Positions 33,056 through 41,032 of a stretch of 47,771 nt of DNA are shown one piece after another. Location: NCBI RefSeq assembly GCF_000813005.1, contig NZ_JSYP01000032.1, positions 1 to 47,771 of the forward strand, read 5' to 3'. The position numbers were made by a program, and so were the translations under genes. Each line of letters begins with the position of its first letter. Position 1 is the first letter of the stretch. Origin of the DNA: Flavobacterium sp. KMS. GTDB lineage: Bacteria > Bacteroidota > Bacteroidia > Flavobacteriales > Flavobacteriaceae. The notes below the pieces were generated by a model. That model had not been told where the DNA came from. It worked only from the letters and a program-made list of their open reading frames with translations, and did no database searches.

Positions 33056-35884
33056 TTAAAACCATTTTCTTGTAAAAAGATTGGTTAATGTTTTAGGTGA
33101 TAAAGTAACTACGAAACGTATCTTTTCTCCATATTTATCTTGAGAAATTTCCCACCCATTGTTAGAGTATACCGGAAAATACAATTCAAAATAATCTGGA
33201 ACAAAATTTAATCGGATACCACTATCATATATAAATTTTTCTGCAAAACCTTTACTTTTAATAAAACCTACGTCTCCATATGCTTCAATCCAATTCCAAA
33301 GAGAATAACTTGCATTTAAAGTAGTTATCCATTGGTTGGCATATTGCGGAGTTAGTTTTGATTTAAAACCACCTTCGGCCATTATAAATTGCTGACTAAA
33401 AAGACCTGTACTTTCAGATCTTCCGTAATAATTATAATCATACAAATAATCTGTAGGGCGGTCTATACCAAAGCTAAAATAATCAGAATTGGTATTGTTG
33501 TATATAAACGTTCCAGCATACATTCTTAAATTTACCTGTCGATTGTTCTCAAAAAGTTTTCTGAACTCTATTTCACTAGCTACTTTCCCGAATTCACTTG
33601 CAAATTGTACTTCCGACATAAAGTTAAAATGATTTGTAACTTCAGTTTTAGTATTAAAATAGCGCGCATTAAATACAGAATAATTAGGACTGGAATTGTC
33701 TGTAACATAATTGCTCTTTTCTCTATTAACAATTACCTGACGCAACGTAATAAGTTGTTTCCTGTTGTCACGAAAGTTTTCTTCTCTTATTCGCAACTGT
33801 ACAGATGGATTTAACTTTAAATAAGTTGCATCTGGAGCGTAGTGAAAATAAGATTCAGAAAAAGAATATTTTACGTTATATAAAGTACTGTTTCTAAAAT
33901 TTTGAACATACGAGAAACCCGATGAACCCGATATCGTTTTTGCTTTTATAGAGTAAGCAGGATTAATATCAAAAGTAAACGGTTTGTCTAATATCGTTTT
34001 GTTATGAAAACGTATTCCGGGAGTTATCCCATCATAATAATTATAGTTAAGCGTAGGGATATAAATTATCTGATTGTAATACGGATCTTCGAGATCTTTG
34101 GCAAAATTAAATTTTATAGGACGATTGGTTGGCGAAAAACCTTTTAGTGATTTCCAGTTGTTTCTTAAGTTATACTCAGGAACTTCATTATCATAGTTTA
34201 AAACAATTTTGTCGGCATTTTTTCTTTCTACGGTAAATGTAGTATCTGTAGTTTTAGGATCAATCCATTGTTTAAACATGACCTCCTTTTTCTTTACTCC
34301 ATATACAGGAATAGGAACATAGGTTTCTGTTTTGTTTTTTAACGAAAATGTAATGCTGTCTTTAGTTTTAGAAACATTATGAAACTTATAATCTATTATA
34401 TCTCTAGAGTTTATTATAATATCAAAGAACCAGTTAATATTCTTTTTTGCATTATAATTCAAAAGACTTTCAAAATTACTACGGCTTACTTGCTCTATTT
34501 TATTAAGTTCATAAAAATCCTGAATACTAGTTTGTACGCTATTATTACCCAAATAATCGTCTAGATAACTAAGGCTAAGTCCAGCACGATATTTACTAGC
34601 AATTTGTTCATTAAATTTTATAAGCGTGTTCTTAGGGTCGCCCAGAGGTTGGTCTAGATTTTTGCGAGCCATAAGCATATAAAAATAGCTGTATTGCTCA
34701 TTAAAACTCAGGTTAGTTATTTTATAGCTTTTTAAGATCTTCAGTTTTGAGAGACTTCCCATCATTTTCTGGTCAGGATAGTTTTCTTCAATGTATTTCA
34801 TCATGACATATATTTGTATGCCATCATAAATCCAGTTGTCTTTTCTGGGGTCTAAGCGTAAACTATTTTTTAAATAAGTATTTAAATAGGTTTTTAAGAA
34901 CTTAATTTCAAACATAAACTCATCCGGAAAAGGATTTATAAACGAAGGTAATTGGTTCAGACCATAAAACGGATTCCTTTCGTAATCTATTTGCGAAACA
35001 GTAATTTTTTCATGCGGATATTCGCCAATATACTTATTAGCATAATCTACAATTCTGTTTATAGCTAGTGCTTTCTGGATTTCATTTAAATTGTTGTTCT
35101 TTAAATTAGTAACAACCTCTGTAGAGCCTATTTTATATCTAGTAAAACTGTTTTTAGGTTCAATAAATAAGCTTAAATCCGTCCTTTTATTACCAGAATA
35201 AAAAGTATTGGTGTATTTCTCAAATTGTTCTTGCGAAGTCTTATTTAAGTCAGTAGTAATGGTGTAATTATTAGGAACTTTTATTTCTACGTCATAATCA
35301 GTTGCAGCATTGGCAATATCATCCAGATTATAATTATTGTATTTTATAAAACGATGGTTTTCAAATCGGGCAGGGCTTAAGAACCAGTTTTTTAGGTTTA
35401 AGCTTCCGTTTTGAGAATAGCCATATCGTGTAAATTTATCACTAGGAATCTTAACGATGTAGGTAAGATGTAAGACAATTGTTTCGTTTGGAGCCAATTT
35501 TCGATTTAGTTTGACTACAATATAATCGGGATTTTTTTCTGATCTTTCCCATGCCAAAGCTCCGTCTTCTGTATCTGTCAGGCTTATAATCGTAGTATTC
35601 CCTCTTTCTTCAGGTTTAGCAAGGTGAAATCCTCTGTAAAACTCATCCGAAAAACGTTTGGCAAGAGGGGTGTTTTTATCCGAAAAAGAATTATTCCAAT
35701 CATTAAGAACTACCGAAATTAAAGTATCATTCGATACATTATTAAAGGTAATGTCTTGTCTGATATTCAGAGTTTTTAGCTCGAGATTAACCGCAACCGT
35801 CATTTTAGAATGATGCTGTGCGTACTGTTTTATCGAGCTCAATAAAACAAAAGTGCAAATCGTAATTTTATAAAATAACTTCAA
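33056..35884 (-). CDS. M1-aminopeptidase-like protein with degenerate zinc site fused to an outer-membrane barrel
   Basis: 942 residues with a signal peptide (KLFYKITICTFVLLSS, ending KQYAQ). The first 600 residues follow the M1 layout: N-terminal beta-saddle (DITFNNVSNDTLISVVLNDW), then a thermolysin-like part. Where the HExxH zinc motif should be, the sequence reads FEIKF (325-329), and the NEG Glu is Asp (WIYDG, 351-355), so peptidase activity is unlikely. Residues about 610-942 show alternating strands and end in RKWF with a terminal Phe, as in outer-membrane barrels. The start is TTG: there is no ATG before the signal peptide and an in-frame stop lies 4 codons upstream. Function unknown. 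Confidence 0.8.
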   Translation of the reverse strand: MKLFYKITICTFVLLSSIKQYAQHHSKMTVAVNLELKTLNIRQDITFNNVSNDTLISVVLNDWNNSFSDKNTPLAKRFSDEFYRGFHLAKPEERGNTTIISLTDTEDGALAWERSEKNPDYIVVKLNRKLAPNETIVLHLTYIVKIPSDKFTRYGYSQNGSLNLKNWFLSPARFENHRFIKYNNYNLDDIANAATDYDVEIKVPNNYTITTDLNKTSQEQFEKYTNTFYSGNKRTDLSLFIEPKNSFTRYKIGSTEVVTNLKNNNLNEIQKALAINRIVDYANKYIGEYPHEKITVSQIDYERNPFYGLNQLPSFINPFPDEFMFEIKFLKTYLNTYLKNSLRLDPRKDNWIYDGIQIYVMMKYIEENYPDQKMMGSLSKLKILKSYKITNLSFNEQYSYFYMLMARKNLDQPLGDPKNTLIKFNEQIASKYRAGLSLSYLDDYLGNNSVQTSIQDFYELNKIEQVSRSNFESLLNYNAKKNINWFFDIIINSRDIIDYKFHNVSKTKDSITFSLKNKTETYVPIPVYGVKKKEVMFKQWIDPKTTDTTFTVERKNADKIVLNYDNEVPEYNLRNNWKSLKGFSPTNRPIKFNFAKDLEDPYYNQIIYIPTLNYNYYDGITPGIRFHNKTILDKPFTFDINPAYSIKAKTISGSSGFSYVQNFRNSTLYNVKYSFSESYFHYAPDATYLKLNPSVQLRIREENFRDNRKQLITLRQVIVNREKSNYVTDNSSPNYSVFNARYFNTKTEVTNHFNFMSEVQFASEFGKVASEIEFRKLFENNRQVNLRMYAGTFIYNNTNSDYFSFGIDRPTDYLYDYNYYGRSESTGLFSQQFIMAEGGFKSKLTPQYANQWITTLNASYSLWNWIEAYGDVGFIKSKGFAEKFIYDSGIRLNFVPDYFELYFPVYSNNGWEISQDKYGEKIRFVVTLSPKTLTNLFTRKWF

Positions 35885-35968
35885 TGATTGTCCTTAAAGA
35901 TTTATTAACGAAATAAATATACTATTAATTGTGGATTTATAAAGCCACTTATTGATAAAAAAGCATAA

Positions 35969-35996
35969 AAAAAAGCTGTGTAAAAACAGCTTTTTT
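35969..35996 (-). terminator. Terminator of the LOG-family gene
   Basis: AAAAAAGCTGT and its inverse ACAGCTTTTTT around a 6-nt loop, 6 bp after the stop codon of the LOG-family gene on the minus strand. Confidence 0.82.
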
Positions 35997-36001
35997 AAAA
36001 T

Positions 36002-36730
36002 TTAAAAATTCGGGCTTAAATCATATTTCTTATAGAATTTATCCAGAGCTTCAACTACTTCATCCTCAGAATCAACGATTTTAAATAAGTTCAAGTCATC
36101 AGGACTTACCGTATGTTCTTTCTCAACCAATACAGTTTTTACCCAATCAATTAATCCAGACCAGAATTCAGTTCCAACTAAAATAATAGGGAACTTACCG
36201 ATTTTCTTCGTTTGGATTAAAGTAATTGCTTCAAACATTTCGTCAAGAGTTCCAAAACCACCTGGCATAACCACAAAACCTTGAGAATACTTTACAAACA
36301 TTACTTTACGTACAAAAAAGTAGTCAAAGTTTAAGTTCTTATCACGGTCGATATAAGGGTTAAAATGCTGTTCAAATGGTAACTCAATGTTCAAACCTAC
36401 CGAAGTTCCTCCGCCTAAGTGAGCACCTTTATTGCCAGCTTCCATAATTCCAGGACCACCACCAGTAATTACACCATAACCAGCTTTACTGATTTTATAG
36501 GCAATCTTTTCTGCCAATAAATAATATTTATCTTCTGGTTTAGTTCTCGCTGAACCAAAAATAGATACACACGGACCAATGCGTCCCATGTTTTCATATC
36601 CATTTACAAACTCAGCCATGATCTTAAAAATCGCCCAACTATCGTTGGTTCTAATTTCATTCCATGTTTTTTGTTTTAATCTATCTTGGATTACTTTGTC
36701 TTCGTCATTATCAAAATCTTCTAATCTCAT
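36002..36730 (-). CDS. LOG family protein (cytokinin-nucleotide phosphoribohydrolase-like)
   Basis: 242 residues. Conserved stretches: SIFGSART, GYGVITGGGPGIMEAGNKGA, VGLNIELPFEQ, FFVRKVMFVKYSQGFVVMPGGFGTLDEMFEA. The PGGFGTLDE motif and Arg-Lys pair identify the LOG (often mislabelled lysine decarboxylase) fold. Relatives split nucleoside 5'-monophosphates into base and ribose 5-phosphate. The first 50 residues form an extra N-terminal extension typical of the type II, longer LOGs. It follows uvrA on the same strand with the copy-3 structured repeat between them. Confidence 0.9.
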   Translation of the reverse strand: MRLEDFDNDEDKVIQDRLKQKTWNEIRTNDSWAIFKIMAEFVNGYENMGRIGPCVSIFGSARTKPEDKYYLLAEKIAYKISKAGYGVITGGGPGIMEAGNKGAHLGGGTSVGLNIELPFEQHFNPYIDRDKNLNFDYFFVRKVMFVKYSQGFVVMPGGFGTLDEMFEAITLIQTKKIGKFPIILVGTEFWSGLIDWVKTVLVEKEHTVSPDDLNLFKIVDSEDEVVEALDKFYKKYDLSPNF

Positions 36731-36755
36731 TTTCTTTGTATTAATTTATTTTTTT

Positions 36756-36845
36756 GGAGCTATTTCCAGCTGTCCACTTATATCTTTTTATTTTTAAAGA
36801 AAAAATAAAAAGGATACCGTTCCCATCTGGGCTAGGCTATACTTT
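36756..36845 (-). ncRNA. Candidate structured RNA / palindromic repeat, copy 3 (divergent)
   Basis: A diverged copy of the 15173 and 30255 sequences, on the opposite strand. The central stem is kept as a perfect 12-bp helix (36784-36795 with 36801-36812) although its inner half changed from CTGGCT to ATTTTT with matching changes on the other side. The outer helix reads CCAG/CTGG (plus-strand 36827-36830 and 36766-36769) instead of CCTG/CAGG, again compensatory. Its 3' end is 25 bp before the LOG-family start. Confidence 0.6.
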
Positions 36846-36882
36846 ATCAATTTTATTTTACCCTAAAGCGGGGCGCAATATA

Positions 36883-39714
36883 CTAAGATAATTCTTTTTT
36901 CAAAAACTGCGCTGTATAACTTTTCTTATTTTTAATTATTTCTTCAGGAGTTCCTTTCGCAATAAGCTGTCCGCCACCTTTTCCGCCTTCAGGACCAATA
37001 TCTATAATATAATCGGCAAGTTTTATTACATCCATATTATGCTCGATAATCAGGATCGTATTTCCTTTGTCAACCAGTTTATTAATTACATCCATAAGAA
37101 CCCGAATATCTTCAAAATGTAATCCTGTTGTAGGTTCGTCAAGAATATAAAACGTATTTCCGGTATCTTTTTTAGATAATTCTCCAGCAAGTTTAATACG
37201 TTGCGCTTCACCACCCGATAGCGTTGTACTTTGCTGTCCAAGCGTGATATATCCCAAACCAACATCCTGAATTGTTTTTACTTTTCTGTAAATCTTCGGA
37301 ATCATTTCAAAAAACGGAACAGCTTCATCAACAGTCATATTCAAGACATCCGAAATAGATTTTCCTTTATAACGTATCTCAAGAGTTTCTCTGTTAAAAC
37401 GTTTTCCTTGGCAAGTTTCACATTCTACATAAACATCTGGTAAGAAATTCATTTCGATAGTTCTCACACCCGAACCTTCACAAGTTTCGCAACGACCGCC
37501 TTTTACATTAAAACTAAAACGACCCGCTTTATACCCACGAATCATACTTTCGGAAGTCATCGTAAACAGATTTCTTATTTCTGTAAAAACCTCGGTATAT
37601 GTCGCCGGATTCGAACGAGGAGTTCGCCCAATCGGACTTTGGTCAATATCGATAACTTTATCAATATGTTCCAAGCCTTCTATTTTTTTATATGGCTGTG
37701 GTTTCTTTACACCATTAAAATAATAAGCGTTAAGAATAGGGTAAAGCGTTTCGTTTATCAAAGTCGATTTTCCACTTCCTGAAACTCCCGTAACACAAAT
37801 CATTTTTCCTAAAGGCAATTCAATCGAAACATTCTTTAGGTTATTTCCTGTAGCTCCGGTAAGTTTTAAGAATTTTCCGTTTCCTTCACGACGTTTTGCA
37901 GGAATTTCGATTTTCATTTCGCCGTTCATATACATAGCCGTGATAGTATGGTGCTGCAGAATCTCTTCAGGAGTTCCTTTGCTAATAATTTCCCCACCAT
38001 ATTTTCCTGCTTTCGGACCAATATCAATTACATAATCGGCACGTTCTATCATGTCTTTGTCATGTTCTACAACAATAACCGAGTTCCCGATATCACGTAA
38101 TTGTTCCAAAGAATGAATTAATTTTTCATTATCCCTTTGGTGTAAACCAATACTTGGCTCATCCAGAATGTATAATACACCAACTAATTGCGAACCAATT
38201 TGAGTTGCCAATCGAATACGTTGCGCTTCACCACCAGAAAGAGATTTAGAACTTCGGCTTAAAGCCAAATAATTTAAACCAACATTCATAAGGAAGTTCA
38301 AACGGTCTTTTATTTCCTTAACAACCTCAGAAGCAATCAAAAGCTGTTTGTCTGATAAATGGCTGTTTAGGTCCAAGAACCATGCAGTCAAATCAGAAAT
38401 ATCCATATCACACAATTCGGTGATATTCTTTTCGTTTATTTTAAAAAATAAAGCCTCTTTTTTTAATCTAGAGCCATGACATTCCGGACATTTTACTTCG
38501 TCCATAAAGTCTTTCGCCCAACGTTTTATTGTAGTCGAAGCACTTTCGTCATGCTGATTTTTGATGAAATTAGATATTCCCTCAAAATCTATTTTGTAAT
38601 CACGGGCAACACCTAAATCTTTTGAGTTAACGGTAAATTTATCTTTTCCACCATGCAAAATCATATTCATGGCTTCATCAGAAATCTTTTCGATAGGATC
38701 GGTAATTTTAAAACCAAACTTCTCTCCGATAACTTCAAGTTGCTTAAAAATCCATGACGATTTGTATTCGCCAAGCGGAACAAATCCACCAGCTTTTATA
38801 GATAGCTTAGGATTAGGTATTATTTTTTTAACATTGATTTCATTTACAGTTCCTAATCCGTTACAATGCGGACAAGCACCTTTAGGGGAGTTGAAAGAAA
38901 ATAAATTTGGCTCTGGATTTTGGTATGATATTCCTGTAGAAGGACACATTAAGTTACGGCTAAAATAACGTACCTCATTAGTATCTTGATCCAGAATCAT
39001 CAATACATTTTCGCCATGATGCATTGCGGTATTTATGCTTTCCGATAATCGTTTTTGATTGTCAGGAGTATCTTCAATTACCATTCTGTCAACAACAATC
39101 TCGATATCGTGGGTTTTATAACGATCCAGTTTCATTCCAGTAACTAAATCCTGAACTTCACCATTAACACGGACTTTTAAAAAACCTTGTTTGGTAATTT
39201 GCTGGAAAAGTTCGGCATAATGACCTTTACGTGCCTTAATTACAGGAGCAAGGATATTGATGCGTTTGCCATTAAAATCTTGAATAATTAAATCCTTAAT
39301 TTGTTCATCGCTATAACTCACCATTTTTTCGCCCGTATTATAACTATAGGCATCAGCACCTCTGGCATATAATAAACGTAGGAAATCGTATATTTCGGTA
39401 ATAGTCCCAACGGTAGAACGCGGACTCTTACTGGTTGTTTTTTGCTCAATAGCAATTACAGGCGAAAGTCCGTCGATTTTATCAACATCAGGACGTTCCA
39501 AACCACCTAAAAACTGTCTGGCATAAGCCGAAAAAGTTTCGACATAACGACGCTGACCTTCGGCATAGATAGTATCAAATGCCAAAGAAGATTTCCCCGA
39601 ACCAGATAAACCAGTAATTACGACCAGTTTTTCGCGAGGAATAGAAATATCGATGTTTTTTAGGTTGTGAACTCTTGCGCCAAGAACTTCAATAGTATTA
39701 TTTGTATCCGACAT
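36883..39714 (-). CDS. uvrA: UvrABC system protein A
   Basis: 943 residues, the usual length. The damage-recognition ATPase of nucleotide excision repair. Two ABC ATPase modules are complete: Walker A GLSGSGKSSLAF (about 32-43) and GVSGSGKSTLINE (about 644); signatures SLSGGEAQRIRLA and TLSGGEAQRIKLA; Walker B YILDEPS and YILDEPTTGLH. Zinc-binding CxxC pairs are present (CPHCNG, CPECHG, CETCEG, CETCQG). The UvrB-binding region lies between the first Walker A and signature. Stand-alone gene with a -7 box close upstream. Confidence 0.98.
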   Translation of the reverse strand: MSDTNNTIEVLGARVHNLKNIDISIPREKLVVITGLSGSGKSSLAFDTIYAEGQRRYVETFSAYARQFLGGLERPDVDKIDGLSPVIAIEQKTTSKSPRSTVGTITEIYDFLRLLYARGADAYSYNTGEKMVSYSDEQIKDLIIQDFNGKRINILAPVIKARKGHYAELFQQITKQGFLKVRVNGEVQDLVTGMKLDRYKTHDIEIVVDRMVIEDTPDNQKRLSESINTAMHHGENVLMILDQDTNEVRYFSRNLMCPSTGISYQNPEPNLFSFNSPKGACPHCNGLGTVNEINVKKIIPNPKLSIKAGGFVPLGEYKSSWIFKQLEVIGEKFGFKITDPIEKISDEAMNMILHGGKDKFTVNSKDLGVARDYKIDFEGISNFIKNQHDESASTTIKRWAKDFMDEVKCPECHGSRLKKEALFFKINEKNITELCDMDISDLTAWFLDLNSHLSDKQLLIASEVVKEIKDRLNFLMNVGLNYLALSRSSKSLSGGEAQRIRLATQIGSQLVGVLYILDEPSIGLHQRDNEKLIHSLEQLRDIGNSVIVVEHDKDMIERADYVIDIGPKAGKYGGEIISKGTPEEILQHHTITAMYMNGEMKIEIPAKRREGNGKFLKLTGATGNNLKNVSIELPLGKMICVTGVSGSGKSTLINETLYPILNAYYFNGVKKPQPYKKIEGLEHIDKVIDIDQSPIGRTPRSNPATYTEVFTEIRNLFTMTSESMIRGYKAGRFSFNVKGGRCETCEGSGVRTIEMNFLPDVYVECETCQGKRFNRETLEIRYKGKSISDVLNMTVDEAVPFFEMIPKIYRKVKTIQDVGLGYITLGQQSTTLSGGEAQRIKLAGELSKKDTGNTFYILDEPTTGLHFEDIRVLMDVINKLVDKGNTILIIEHNMDVIKLADYIIDIGPEGGKGGGQLIAKGTPEEIIKNKKSYTAQFLKKELS

Positions 39715-39730
39715 AGTTTTTGCAAAAAAG

Positions 39731-39738
39731 CAAAGTTA
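39731..39738 (-). promoter_or_regulatory. -7 box candidate for uvrA
   Basis: TAACTTTG on the minus strand is an exact TAnnTTTG match 16 bp before the uvrA ATG, giving a leader of about 10 nt. No clear -33 TTG. Confidence 0.45.
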
Positions 39739-39869
39739 CCATTTTGATTTGTTCTTTTGATATAACAGTATAGAAGTTTGTGTTAAAATAGATTACAGGT
39801 AAAATTAATTTACTGTTATATAATGTTCATCTAAAAATACTGATTTAACATATGTTGCGATAAGATAGA

Positions 39870-39974
39870 ACGCGGATGAAACGGATTTACTTCGTAAAGA
39901 CGCGGATGAAAACGGATTTTTAAAAGAATCATAAAACAGATTCAAAGTTTATAAAAAATCCGTTTTCATCCGCG
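39870..39974. repeat. Inverted and direct repeats with GCGGATGAAAACGGATT
   Basis: A perfect 21-bp inverted repeat (39901-39921 and 39954-39974, spacer 32 nt). A second, slightly different direct copy of the left arm lies just before it (GCGGATGAAACGGATTT, about 39872-39888). A related piece is at 27432-27481. It occupies most of the gap between uvrA and the Fic gene; nothing else is recognised there. Confidence 0.78.
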
Positions 39975-40015
39975 TTCCATTACGCGCACAGAAAAAAAAC
40001 GATAACTTAAATTAG

Positions 40016-40969
40016 TTAGCGTTTTCTTTTGCGGGTTAAAATATAATTGTCAATGGCTTCTTTAGTAGTATACCAATTTCGACCTTCTTTATAAGCATCA
40101 ATTTTTCCTGTTCTAGCCAATAAACTTACATATTCCTGACCGTAAGGCGCACTTGGTTCGCTTACAATGTCAGATATTGTTTGGTACTCGGTTTCGTTAC
40201 CAGGCATTGCGTTTAGGTAAATATTAAGTGTTCTTTCTAGCGCTTGACTCATCAAAAGAATCATTTTTTGATAATTACCATTATTCGCCTGATTGAGCGC
40301 TTCGTAATATTTTTTTCTGTCATTTTTGAGGATAATGGCAGGAGGAAAACCACAACGCATCAATAATAAATTCATGCTCAAGCGGACGGTACGTCCATTT
40401 CCATCAAAAAATGGATGAATCCAAACAAACTTATGATGAAAAATTGCTGCCAACTCAATATCATTTAAGTCTAACGGATTTGTATTTATAAAATCAATTA
40501 ATTCATCAAGATAATCAGAGACTTTATTGGCATTTGGAGGCATAAAATTAGCTCCCGAAATACGAACACCACCATTACGAATACGTCCTGCAAAATCATC
40601 TTCGATAGAACGTAACACCAATTCATGAAGAGAAAGAATATCTATGCTTCGTAGTTTGTAATCATCGCTTACAATCGAATATAAATAATCGATGGCTTTG
40701 TCATGGTTATGAGTTTCAAAATGTTCTCGAAGTGATTTTCCTTTTATAGTTATCCCTTCTTGAATCACCATTTGAGTTTCTCGCAAACTCATAGTATTAC
40801 CTTCGATACCATTGGAGTTGTATGTCCATTCTATCGATAAGCTTTCGCGAATTTTATGCAAAGCAATGTTAGGCAATGGTCTGCTGGCTTGCAAATCTTG
40901 TCTTTTCTGGTAGAGTCTTTCAAATGTTGATTGAAATTCGGTTCTATATGTTAAGTCTATATTCCACAT
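40016..40969 (-). CDS. Fic family protein with C-terminal DNA-binding-like tail
   Basis: 317 residues from ATG 40969. The Fic core motif is IHPFFDGNGRTVRL, with catalytic His and the phosphate-anchoring GNGR; Fic enzymes transfer AMP or other nucleotide parts to hydroxyl groups of proteins. An N-terminal inhibitory helix carries the SNGIEG motif (S/TxxxE-G/N), whose Glu keeps the enzyme off. The C-terminal 50 residues (RTGKIDAYKEGRNWYTTKEAI) resemble an excisionase or helix-turn-helix domain. No antitoxin gene is adjacent. A TTG at 41014 would add 15 residues, but would place the palindrome described next inside the gene. Confidence 0.9.
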   Translation of the reverse strand: MWNIDLTYRTEFQSTFERLYQKRQDLQASRPLPNIALHKIRESLSIEWTYNSNGIEGNTMSLRETQMVIQEGITIKGKSLREHFETHNHDKAIDYLYSIVSDDYKLRSIDILSLHELVLRSIEDDFAGRIRNGGVRISGANFMPPNANKVSDYLDELIDFINTNPLDLNDIELAAIFHHKFVWIHPFFDGNGRTVRLSMNLLLMRCGFPPAIILKNDRKKYYEALNQANNGNYQKMILLMSQALERTLNIYLNAMPGNETEYQTISDIVSEPSAPYGQEYVSLLARTGKIDAYKEGRNWYTTKEAIDNYILTRKRKR

Positions 40970-40987
40970 AATACCCCAAAGATACGT

Positions 40988-41031
40988 CTTAATATCGGAT
41001 AAATCTAATTCCAATTCTATCCGATGTTAAG
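40988..41031. promoter_or_regulatory. Dyad between clc and fic genes, operator candidate
   Basis: CTTAATATCGGATAAAT and the inverse of TTCTATCCGATGTTAAG match at 14 of 17 positions; the two ATCGGAT cores are 18 bp apart. It fills the 63-bp gap upstream of the Fic ATG. There is no T run after it, so it is not a typical terminator. Binding by the Fic protein's own C-terminal domain is possible but untested. Confidence 0.45.
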
Positions 41032-41032
41032 C

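Noticed and set aside
36756..36845. Riboswitch in the leader of the LOG-family gene
   Set aside because: The other two copies of the same sequence lie after genes in convergent gaps and point away from any start codon, so a cis-regulatory role at this one locus is not supported.
40016..40969. Fic gene as part of a toxin-antitoxin pair
   Set aside because: The inhibitory SNGIEG helix is inside the Fic protein itself and there is no small antitoxin gene on either side, so it is a self-inhibited class II type Fic protein.
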